The position numbers and the translations under genes were made by a program. Shown here in pieces: positions 7,847 to 16,535 of a DNA stretch of 34,809 bases. The stretch lies in the NCBI GenBank assembly GCA_025769875.1, contig JAGFNK010000541.1:1-34809 (forward strand), written 5' to 3'. Positions within the stretch are counted from its first letter, which is position 1; each line of letters begins with the position of its first letter. The notes beneath the pieces were generated by a model. The model did no database searches. It saw only the letters and a list, made by a program, of their open reading frames with translations, and was not told where the DNA came from. The stretch is from Russula earlei. Lineage: Eukaryota; Basidiomycota; Agaricomycetes; Russulales; Russulaceae.

Positions 7847-9950
7847 TCAATACATCAGTTTCTTCCTCTTCTGATGGGGTGTAGGCAAGATTGGTCCCCT
7901 GCAAGTTGACTGCTGCAAGAAGTGGTGTTGTGCCTCAGTATGTATGGTGCAGTCATGGAACTTGGGATTCCTGCCGGATGGTGATGGTTGACTGGTTGTC
8001 AATGTGAGGGTTGTGAGGAGATGGGTATCTTGACCCAATCCGGTGAGTAGTTGCCTCAGCCTTGTGGCTTCTTCGGCAGTGCGTGCACCCATGGTGTGCT
8101 CTGCCTCAGTGCTCAAGGGTGCAACCGGTGGCTCCAGGTTATGGCCCCACTTGTCAACATGAGGATGAAGTCCAAAGTGGGCTTTTCTGGTCCAGTTGGG
8201 GTCGACATATCCGACCAGGATGGGCTGGGTGCCAGAGTTGCGCTGGAAGGTCAGGTGATGATCGCTCATACCTTGAGCATACTGGGTCACATGTTTGCGT
8301 GTGCATTCCCTGGGCACGCTCTCAAGAAAGTCTCGTCCGTCAGTCCTCCATTTAGGTAGGCAGACTTGATGTCCATATGATGGGCTTCCAAACTTCGTTC
8401 TGTGGTGAGGGCCAGGGTGCAAGGGAGTGCCAGTCTTTTGATGGCATGACTTCTTCAGGCTTGTTGCTCTCAACTTAGGTGAGTCCAAGTGTGATAACCC
8501 AGGCCTGCTGCATCTCTGTTCTTCGGATGTGGCACACTTTTGAGTATGCTAGTGTTTTCAGACACGCGTTTCTCCTCATTGCGTGCCTTTGCCCACTCTG
8601 CAGAATCTGCACAGGCTGTCTCCTCGGCATAGGGCTTGGGGTTGGTGGTCACATCTTTATGTGCCACTTTTCCCTGCTCAGTACATTTCATTCATTGCTC
8701 ATGCGGGATGGCAGAATGGCGAGTGTCCTTGTCGCAGACAGGTGTGCACATGGTGCATTTCTGGTTGTCTGGCAGTGGACTTTGCAGGTGAGTTCCCCAC
8801 TTTGTGAACTGTGAGTTGTGCTGACATAGTTTCAGGCTGGATGGGCAGAGCCTCATCCATGTTGGTGGTTTGCGGTTCGGCATGCAATGCCTGTTCCACT
8901 TCCACATGGTCCGGCTCCTCCACTTCATCACCATGGTCAGGTGTGAGCACACGTGTAGTGCACTTTGGTTGTCCTGTGGTGGATTGCAAAGGTAAATTTT
9001 CTGCCTTGTAACTTGTAGGCTGACTATGTGGTGCTGCAGGCTTAACGTGCAGGGCATTGCCTGCTCTGACACTTTGCAGTTCGGCATGTGGTGCCTGCTC
9101 CACGTTGTCTGCCTGTTTCAGGCTGGATGGGCAGAACCCTGCCTGCTCCGACACCTTGTGGCTTTGCATGCAGTGGCACTTCCGCACTGTCTGCCGGTTT
9201 CGCCTTCTCTGCCCCCTCCATCCTGCTCTCCTTTCCCCATCCCTGGTGCTTTTGGCTGCATCATCAAATTTGAGGATCACGCACTTGATGCGTGATATGG
9301 GGCCCCCTTCGTTGAATACAACGTCACAGGGTTCAGGGATGTGGGGGGTGGTGTGATGTGCAGGCTTGTACACCTGATGGTTATATGTGTGGCCCGGGAA
9401 CGTGTGCACCAGTGACCTTTGGGTCAGCTTGGTGAGTCTCTTCTCTGGGGTGTGCATGGACGCGTGCGTTCCGAGGACGGGTGGCTGAGAGGGGTCAGGG
9501 TTGTCCCCACTCTGTGCCTCTTTGAGCATCAAGTCATCCAAGGTGTGTGTGGACAGTTTTGCGTCTGTACACGTCACCCGGACCCTATTAAGAGGTGTCC
9601 AGGTCACGTGTTCTGTGACTTTGATGTGTTGTGGCATACCCAGGGTGTTAATTTGATGCATGCATCCCCTTTCAGCTAGGGATGTTTGTGCTTCTCACCT
9701 GGTGTGATTGCCCCCTCCATTCATATGGGAGGTCTTCAAGCATTGGCTGGCTTTGGGCTCAATGCACACGGTGTGCGGTTGGAGGTGCTGGGGTGCTTCT
9801 GATTTGCACTTCAGCCCGCTGGCATGTTCCCATGGTTTATCATCTGTCCGGGTCGCAACCTGTTCAGAGCATGTGTCCGAGGAGGCCCGGAAGATCGTCA
9901 TGCATGTGGTAAGCATGGCTTCGGTTTTGTGGCCGCGTTCCACAAGGGAC
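7847..9950 (-). pseudogene. Pol remnant of element A (integrase tail, RT start, RNase H)
   Basis: Several broken frames together follow the pol part of B. Frame 9661-8699 carries an integrase-C-terminal-like stretch (HTPEKR, VHTFPGHTYNHQVYKPAH, CDVVFNEGGP) and part of the Ala/Glu/Gln-rich linker. The frame ending at 8470 has the RT lead-in YAEETACADSAEWAKARNEE. Frame 8488-7847 has YAQGMSDHHLTFQRNSGTQ, the RNase H motif PLSTEAEHTMGART and FHDCTIHTEAQHHF. The catalytic D..E of integrase and the RT YVDD box are not present. No product can be expected. Confidence 0.8.
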
Positions 9951-10049
9951 AGGTCTAGCATTGCTGACTTGGGTTTGACTGTTTGGATGGCCATGATATA
10001 TAGGTTGTTGTGTAGTGTTCCCTCACATATCAGTTGATTTTTATTGTAT

Positions 10050-11549
10050 ATTCCACATGTCTCTCCCTAGAATTGCACTGCCACCCCGTGTTGGGTGAAA
10101 TGGGAGACCAATAAGAGGTTCCCTTTGAGGTCTGGGATGTACAGGATGTCACGGAGTAATGCGATACTCCACACACTGTTTATGTGCATCCAGACTCATA
10201 TTTGCCCAGTTCCGGTGGCGGTTATGGCACTATTGTTGCCTAAGGCAACTAGAATGGGTGATGCGAGTGGGGTGAGGTGTATGAAGCAATCACAATGGGA
10301 TGTCATGATGTGCGAGGTTCTAGAGTTGAGGAGCCAGCTGTCTCTGAGATCGGCGGCTCAGAGCTGCTCCCGAGTCATGGCCATGCGGATCGTCTCATCT
10401 ACGACTGCCTGATATAATAAGGTGCTGTCATGTGGAGTTGGGACGTATGCGATGGCGGTGCTGGCTGGTGGCTGGTCTGCATGCATCGCTGGTATGTCGG
10501 GCGCACTTGTGCCAGTCCTAGCAGACATGGGCATTGCTGCATAGTGCGCGCTCATGCCAGTCATAGAGGGCGTGGGCATCACTGTGTTGTGCATGCTTGT
10601 GCCAGTTGCAGTGGGCGTGGGCATCGCTGCATTGTGCACACTTGTGCTGGTCCCAGTGGTTGTGAGTATTCTGCGTTGTGCGCACTCATGCCAGTCATAG
10701 CTGCTACTGCCACTGTTGCTTTGTCCTGTGGTTTCCCATGAATTTTCCAGCATTCATGTGTCTTGTGCCCCCTGCATTTGCAATGAGTGGACTTTGTTGT
10801 TGTGCCTTTCTTGCTTTGCATTTCCCGGCTCTTTCTCATTTGGGTCACCTTTGCAATGTCAATTGTAGCCATGTCACCAGTTGGTCGGATCTGACGCTCC
10901 TCATGGAGGATGCGGTCTGTGACGTGCTCAGCTGTAAGCAGGCTGGGTGGCGTCAAGTGAAGAGTGGCCTTGAGTTTGGCCATGTTTTCTGGTAGCACGA
11001 GAATTAGCATCCATATGAGGACTTTCTCATCAATGGGGTATCTGAGTTTTTTGAGGGTTCAGGTGGTGAATAGCAGTCCTATTATCTGAGAAGGCATGGG
11101 TTTGGTTTCAGAGAAAGTGACCTGGTATAGGTCCGTTAATAAATGTGCAACATGTTGCTTGCCCTTCCATGAAATTGTTTTTCGAATGTGTCCCAAGTAT
11201 CTTTGGCTCCAGCAATGCCTAGGGCAGTGTCGAGAGTGTGCCCTTTTAACGTGAGTAAGATTTGGGCGTGAGCATCACAATCTTTCTGCTCCCAGTTGGC
11301 GAAGCCACATGGGTCAGTGCTGGGGTCCGGTTTTGAGTATGTCCCATTTATGATTTCTATCAGGCCATTTGTTTTGAACAGTGCCTCTATATTAGCTTTC
11401 CATTGCATGTACACGACTGTGCCACCTCCAAAGAGTGGTCCATTGTAACCGTGTTGGCTGCCCATGTAAGTTTTTTCCGTGGCTCCTACAGTGGGAGCAT
11501 GGCTGCCTCTTGAGGGCGCAACATTTGTGGTTGCTGTGGGGGCACTCAT
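10050..11549 (-). pseudogene. Gag-protease remnant of element A
   Basis: The gag starts at 11549 (MSAPTATTNVAPSRGSHAP) and runs to a stop at about 11136, with YNGPLFGGGTVVYMQWKANI and NGTYSKPDPSTDP. Later pieces in shifted frames give the C-terminal gag and the zinc knuckle CKCRGHKTHECW, whose first Cys of the CX2CX4HX4C pattern in B is altered. In the protease site, the LLDSGAS of B reads LLNSRTS here (Asp to Asn at 10325-10327), a catalytic loss explained by CGAC to CAAC. A keeps a 20-base longer leader than B, so A shows the ancestral gag start. Confidence 0.82.
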
Positions 11550-11603
11550 GGCATTTTGTTATGCAATGTGGAAGCTGCTGGGAGTTCGTGATGTCAGGGA
11601 CAA

Positions 11604-11618
11604 CCAGGTCTCATAATC
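11604..11618 (-). other. Primer-binding site of element A
   Basis: GATTATGAGACCTGG (minus strand) directly follows the 5' LTR end. It is identical to the sites of B and C. See the entry for the C site for the tRNA-Met half reading. Confidence 0.6.
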
Positions 11619-11868
11619 TGTTGAAGCTAAAGGAAGCTTTGCTCAGTCTTGTGTGTGAAAGACTATATTGGTTAGTAATCTAACCTATAGGGATGATAGC
11701 TATGTACAGCATTAGCTTTAAAGGAGTGTAAAGGAATGTGTAGTACTGACCTCAGTCTTGTGTGTAAAAGACTGAGGAAACGAACATGATAACTAAATTA
11801 TTCTAATTATTTACACGGACAGTCCGGATTGTCTGTTCGCATGGCACTTAGCAGCTGCACATCCAACA
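11619..11868 (-). repeat. 5' LTR of element A (250 bp)
   Basis: Plus-strand ends are TGTTGAAGCT and CACATCCAACA. It holds hairpin-forming repeats: CCTCAGTCTT..AAGACTGAGG (about 11751-11778) and a decayed second one (about 11638-11665). As the upstream LTR it would carry the promoter of the element and points left. Confidence 0.92.
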
Positions 11869-12294
11869 CAAATAATTATACTACAGTGGTCCCTGAATCT
11901 ATCACTGCTCAGTCTGGACAATGGAAAGAAGAGTCATTGCAGCACTCTGAGTGTTATTGTTGAGCCTCAATAAGGAATGCATTGACATCAGGTTACTCAA
12001 TCTGATGTGGACTCACAGAATGGTGAAACACTGACTCTCCAAGGTGTCTGTTGATTAGCAGCTCAGTACCTACTTCAATAACTTACCTATGTCATCTGAG
12101 TGGAATTAGTTTTGATACTGCAATGTCACATGAATTTAAGTTGAACTTGGTATGATTTGGCACATCCAAGTTGACTGTATTCAATGTTGACAAAGACAGC
12201 ACTCTATGCACTTGTCACAAATTGCTTTTCTCTCTTTTCTCTCTTTTACTTTTCACAGTGCTAACTTTGTCTTCCAGGTCTAAGTCATGTGGTG
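11869..12294. other. 426-bp spacer between two head-to-head copia elements
   Basis: No gene is seen. It begins with the right target duplication of A (CAAAT, 11869-11873) and ends with the left one of B (TGGTG, 12290-12294), so it is pre-existing DNA. It is CpG-poor. A piece around 11968-12000 (CAATAAGGAATGCATTGACA) is matched in reverse orientation near 20152-20178. Confidence 0.7.
12290..12294 (+). repeat. Target-site duplication TGGTG, left copy, element B
   Basis: TGGTG precedes the 5' LTR of B (12290-12294) and follows its 3' LTR (16536-16540), a perfect 5-bp duplication. Confidence 0.9.
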
Positions 12295-12540
12295 TGTTGG
12301 ACGTGCAGCCACTAAGTGCCGCACGAACGGACAACCCGGACCGTACGTGTAAATAATTCGAATTTAGTTATCGTTCGTTTTCCTCAGTCTTTTACACACA
12401 AGACTGAGGTCAGTACTACACCTTCCTTTACATTCCTTTATAGCTAATACTGTACATAGCCCTTATTCCATAGGTTAGCATACTAACCTGAATACAGTCT
12501 TTTACACACAAGACTGAGCTATCATTCCATAGCTCCAACA
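12295..12540 (+). repeat. 5' LTR of element B (246 bp)
   Basis: It begins TGTTGGACGTGCAGCC and ends AGCTCCAACA. It contains CCTCAGTCTTTTACACACAA followed by GACTGAGG, a 10-bp hairpin stem with an 8-base loop (about 12383-12410), and a second, slightly shorter copy ACAGTCTT..AAGACTGA about 100 bp later (12494-12519). Copies of both stand in the 3' LTR. Confidence 0.93.
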
Positions 12541-12555
12541 GATTATGAGACCTGG
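12541..12555 (+). other. Primer-binding site of element B
   Basis: GATTATGAGACCTGG directly follows the 5' LTR. The usual TGG start of a tRNA 3'-end primer site is absent at the junction. The complement contains CTCATAATC, which fits the anticodon arm of methionine tRNA. Confidence 0.6.
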
Positions 12556-12609
12556 TCGTCCCTGACATCACGAACTCCCACCAGCTTCCACATCGCATAA
12601 CGAAATGCC

Positions 12610-14209
12610 ATGAGCGCCCCCACAGCAACCGCAAACGTCGCGCCCTCGAGAGGCAGCCGCGGGAAAAACTTACATGGGCGGCCAACACGGTTACGACGGA
12701 CCACTCTTCGAAGGTGGCACAGTCGCGTACACACAATGGAAAGCTAATATAGAGGCACTGTTCAAAACAAACGGCCTGATGGAAATCATAAGAGGGACAT
12801 ACTCAAAACCGGACCCCAGCAATGACCCGAGCGGCTTCGCCGACTGGGAGCAGAAAGATCGCGAAGCACACGCCCACATTTTACTCATGTTAAAAGGGCA
12901 TGCTCTCAACACTGCCCTAGGCATTGCTGGAGCCAAACATACTTGGGACACACTCGAAAAACATTTTGCAGGGAAGGGCAAGCAACGCGTCGCACATTTA
13001 CTTATGGACCTATACCGGGTCACGTTCTCCGAAACTGAACCCATGGCTCCTCAAATAATCCGACAGTTGCACGCCGCCCGAGCCCTCGAAAAATTCGGTT
13101 ACCCAATAGACGAGAAAGTCCTCATCTGGATGCTAATTCTCGCGCTACCGGAAAAGATGGCCAAACTCAAGGCCACTCTTCACTCGACGCCGCCCAGCCT
13201 GCTTACAGCCGAGCACGTCACAGACCGCATCCTCCATGAGGAGCGTCGGATCCGACCGACCGGTGACGCAGCTATGACTCACATTGCAAAGGCGACCCAA
13301 ATGAGAAAGAGCCGGGAAACGCAAAGCGAGAAAGGCACAACATCAAAGTGCACTCACTGCAGACGCAGGGGGCACAATACACACAAATGCTGGAAAATTC
13401 ACGGAAAACCGCAGGACAAAGCAACAGCGGCAGTAGCAGCAACAACTGGCACAGGCGCGCACAACGCAGTGACGCCCACGCCCACTGGGCCTGGCACAAG
13501 CGCACGCAGCGCAGCGACGCCGATGCTCGCAGACCAGCCACCAGCCAGCGCCGCCATCGCATACGTCCCCACATCCGATAACAGCACTTCATTACTTCAG
13601 GCAATCAGAGATGAGCCAATCCGTGCGTCCACGACCCGAGAGCAACTCCGAGCCGCCGATCTCAGAAACGGCTGGCTCCTCGACTCCGGAGCCTCAAGAA
13701 TCATGACTCCCCACTCAAATTGGTTCACACATCTCACCCTGCTCGCATCGCCCATTCAAGTCGCCTTAGGCGACGATAGCGCAATAACCGCCACCAGAAC
13801 CGGACAAGTGCTAGTCCGGATGCGCGCACGCGGCGTGTGGAGTACTGCGATACTCCACGACGTCCTGCACGTACCGGACCTCAATGGAAACCTCTTATCG
13901 GTTTCTCACCTCGCTCAATGCGGGGCGGAAGTGCGCTTCCAGGGGCAGACTTGCGGGATATACAATAAAGCAAACAAATTGATTTGTGAGGAACATTACA
14001 TGACAACTTATACATTATGGCCATCGAAATGCCAACACTCGAGTCGGCGCGCACAACAATGCCACACCAACCTCTCGCGGAAGGTGGCCACAAAACCGAA
14101 GCCGCGCTTACCACGCGCACGACGATCTTCCGGGCCTCCTCGGACACATGCTCCAAACAGGTTGCGACCCGGACAGACGATAAACCACAGGAATGCGCCA
14201 GCGGGCTGA
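12610..14209 (+). pseudogene. Gag-protease reading frame of element B, start region shifted
   Basis: The ancestral start is at 12610 (MSAPTATANVAPSRG, as in A). A 20-base deletion relative to A near 12657 throws it out of frame, so the long frame can only begin at 12674 (511 codons). From there: YDGPLFEGGTVAYTQWKANI, TYSKPDPSNDP and LTAEHVTDRILHEE as copia capsid (UBN2-like); the zinc knuckle CTHCRRRGHNTHKC at residues 226-239 (CX2CX4HX4C, RNA binding); the protease motif WLLDSGASRIMTPHSNWF with catalytic Asp at residue 337; then a GAG-pre-integrase-like stretch VLHVPDLNGNLLSVSHL. The expected LWHRRLGH and the integrase core do not follow. The capsid and protease look intact apart from the lost first ~30 residues. 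Confidence 0.85.
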
Positions 14210-15969
14210 AGCGCAAATCAGAAGCGCCCCAGCACCTCCAACCGCACACCGCGCACGTTGAGCCCACAACCGGCCAATGCTTGAAGACCCTCCGATTAGA
14301 TGGAGGGGGCGATCACACCGGGCGAGAAGCACAAACATCCCTAGCTGAAAGGGGATGCATGCATCAAATTAACACCCCGGGTACGCCACAACACATCAAA
14401 GTCGCAAAACGCGTGACCCGGACACCTCTTAATAGGGTCCGGGCGACGCGTACAGACACAAAACCATCCACGCGCGCCTTGGACAACTTGACGCTCGAAG
14501 AGGCACGGAGTGGGGACAACCCCGACCCCTCTTGGCCGCATGTCCTCGGAACGCGCGCGTCTGCACACACCCCGGAGAAGAGACCCACCACGCTGACCCG
14601 AAGGTCACTGGTGCACACGTTCCCGGGCCACGCATATCACCAGCAGGCATACAAGCCTGCACATCTCCCCACCCCCCGCACCCTTCAACCCCGCGCCATC
14701 ATATCTGACGAAGGGGGCCCCACATCACGCATCAAGCGCATGATCCTCGAATTCGATGATGCAGTCGAAAGAGTCGAAAAAGGGGAAATGAGAGCGAAGT
14801 TGAGGGGGCGGCGAAAGCAGAACCAGCAGAGAACACGGAACAGCCGCCGCACACGAAGCCGCAAGGCGTCAGAGCAGAGGAGCCCCTGCCCGCTCAGCCT
14901 GAAACAGGCAGACAACGCGGAGCAGGCGCCGCGCGCCGAACCACAGGGCATCATAGTGGACGCGATTCCACCTGTTCAGCCTGAAACACCACATAGTCAG
15001 CCCACAGGTTACAAGGCAGAAAGCCCACCTGCGCAATCCACCACGGGACAACCAAAGCATGCCACGCGCGCGCTCACACTCAACCATGGTGACGGAGCGG
15101 AGGAGTTGGATGAAGTGGAAGCAGAAATGGCACCGCACACCGAACCGCAAGACACACAGCAACGCGATAACAACGCACCCGAGGACCTAGATTCCTCACA
15201 ATCTAATATGTTCCCCAAATGCGCCACACGCGCACCCGTCCGTGACAAGGACGCTTGCCATTCCGCCATCCCACATGAGCACCGAATGAAACGTACTGAG
15301 CAGGGAAATGCGGCACACATAATGTTGCCAGCTAATCCCAAGTCCTACGCCGAGGCGACAGCCCATGCAGATTCTGCAGAGTGGGCAAAGGCGCGCAACG
15401 AGGAGAAACGCATTCCCAAAACCGTGCCGCGCCCGCACAACGGAGACGCAGCGGGGAAGCGAAGAGACCTTCCTAATAAAGAGGGGGTCAAACCACAAAA
15501 ACCAAAAATGCAAGGCCCGCGTCATCACGCAGGGACTCACCTAAGTCGAGGACAACGACCCCGACGAAATCATGCTGCCAGAATACAGGCACCACCTTGC
15601 ACCCTGGCCCTCACCGCAGAAAGGAGTCTAGCAGTCCACCAGATGGACAACAAGTCCACCCGCTTAAACGGAGAACTGATGGATGAGACCTTCTTGAAAG
15701 CGTGCCCAGGGAATAACCACCAATGCACGCGCGACCGCGTGACCCAGTACGCCCGAGGTACGAGCGACCACTGCCCAACCTTCCAGCGTGACTCCGGCAT
15801 CCAGCCGATCTTGGTCGGACACGTCAACCCCGATTGGACCAGCAAAGCCCATTCTGGACTTCATCTTCATGTTGACAGGTGGGGCCATAAACTGGAGCCA
15901 AAAGAAGCAAGCCCCAGTTGCACCCTTGAGCACCGAGGCAGAGCACACTGTGGGTGCACGTGCCGCTGA
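14017..15969 (+). pseudogene. Pol remnant of element B, overlapping the gag frame by 193 bp in another frame
   Basis: A 650-codon frame overlaps the end of the gag-protease frame. Its first part has no domain I recognise. Then come HTPEKRPTTLTRRS and TFPGHAYHQQAYKPAH, with ISDEGGPTSRIKRM, resembling the C-terminal end of copia integrase. A Glu/Gln/Pro-rich linker and the RT lead-in SYAEATAHADSAEWAKARNE follow. The next recognisable RT piece is HQMDNKSTRLNGELMDETF, which jumps directly to YARGTSDHCPTFQRDSGIQ just before RNase H. So about 230 residues of RT, including the metal-binding YVDD region, and the integrase core are missing. An open frame of this length in a decayed polyprotein partly reflects the high GC content. 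Confidence 0.78.
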
Positions 15970-16195
15970 AGAAGCCGCCAGGCTGAGGCAACCACTCACT
16001 GGATTGGGCCAAGAGACCCATCTCCTCACAATCCCTCATGTTCATGTCGACAACCAGCCGACCATCGCCATTACCAGGAACCCCGAGTTCCACGACTGCA
16101 CCAGAACACACCGAGGTGCGACACCATTATCTTGCAGCAGAATGTCGACTTGCAGGGGACCAATCTTGCCTACACTCCATCAGAAGAGCCAGTAG
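15788..16195 (+). pseudogene. RNase H domain remnant of element B
   Basis: In the frame of gag, TGGAINWSQKKQAPVAPLST, followed by EAEHTVGARAAEEAARLRQ, VDNQPTIAITRNPEFHD and the C-terminal tail, is the copia RNase H domain. The acidic Glu of STEAE and the Asp of VDNQ are present. The frame switches with respect to the preceding pol frame at about 15890, so the domain could not be made without a frameshift. The copia tail after FHD is partly out of frame. Confidence 0.85.
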
Positions 16196-16279
16196 CCAAT
16201 GTATTGAAAAAGGGTCCCAGCTGCGAGAAGCACAAAGGTCTCGCGATGGAAATGGGAGAGAACGCGCACCACTTGGGCT

Positions 16280-16288
16280 GAGGGGGTG
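16280..16288 (+). other. Polypurine tract of element B
   Basis: GAGGGGGTG lies directly before the 3' LTR, where plus-strand DNA synthesis is primed in LTR elements. Element A has GAGGGGGC at the same place. Confidence 0.7.
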
Positions 16289-16535
16289 TGTTGGACGTGC
16301 AGCCGCTAAGTGCCGCGTGAACGGACAACCCAGACCGTACATGTAAATAATTCGAATTTAGTTATCGTTCGTTTTCCTCAGTCTTTTACACACAAGACTG
16401 AGGTCAGTACTACACCTTCCTTTACATTCCTTTATAGCTAATACTGTACATAGCCCTTATTCCATAGGTTAGCATACTAACCTGAATACAGTCTTTTACA
16501 CACAAGACTGAGCTATCATCCCTATAGCTTCAACA
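16289..16535 (+). repeat. 3' LTR of element B (247 bp)
   Basis: It begins TGTTGGACGTGCAGCC and ends TATAGCTTCAACA. It matches the 5' LTR with about eight differences, among them GCCACT/GCCGCT, GCACG/GCGTG, CCCGG/CCCAG and TACGTG/TACATG, mostly CpG/TpG/CpA alternatives. Confidence 0.93.

Larger units (their letters stand above)
7513..11868 (-). mobile_element. Copia element A, full length, internally deleted and CpG-decayed
   Basis: This is a 4356-bp element on the minus strand with 250-bp LTRs (11619-11868 as 5', 7513-7762 as 3'), a CAAAT target duplication, a primer site at 11604-11618 and a purine tract (GAGGGGGC) just inside the 3' LTR. The order of remnants is gag, zinc knuckle, protease, a much reduced integrase, the start of the RT domain and RNase H, which is the copia order. 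The integrase catalytic core and most of RT are absent, exactly as in element B. Frames are broken many times, and most Arg codons of B appear as Cys, His or stop in A, as CpG decay predicts. The two LTRs differ mainly at CpG-derived sites. Confidence 0.9.
12295..16535 (+). mobile_element. Copia element B, full length, internally deleted, CpG-rich (younger)
   Basis: This is a 4241-bp element with LTRs 12295-12540 and 16289-16535, a TGGTG target duplication, a primer site (12541-12555) and a polypurine tract (16280-16288). The internal order gag, zinc knuckle, protease, integrase tail, RT start, RNase H is copia. It lacks the integrase D-D-E core and the RT palm, like A, so it depended on another element for movement. 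It is CpG-rich (six CpG in 13021-13080 by count), in sharp contrast to A and the flanks. The LTRs differ at about eight sites, several at CpG, so the insertion is not brand new. Confidence 0.93.

Noticed and set aside
12374..12420. CRISPR-like repeat in the LTR (two hairpins about 100 bp apart)
   Set aside because: There are only two copies inside a retrotransposon LTR of a eukaryote; they are LTR hairpins.
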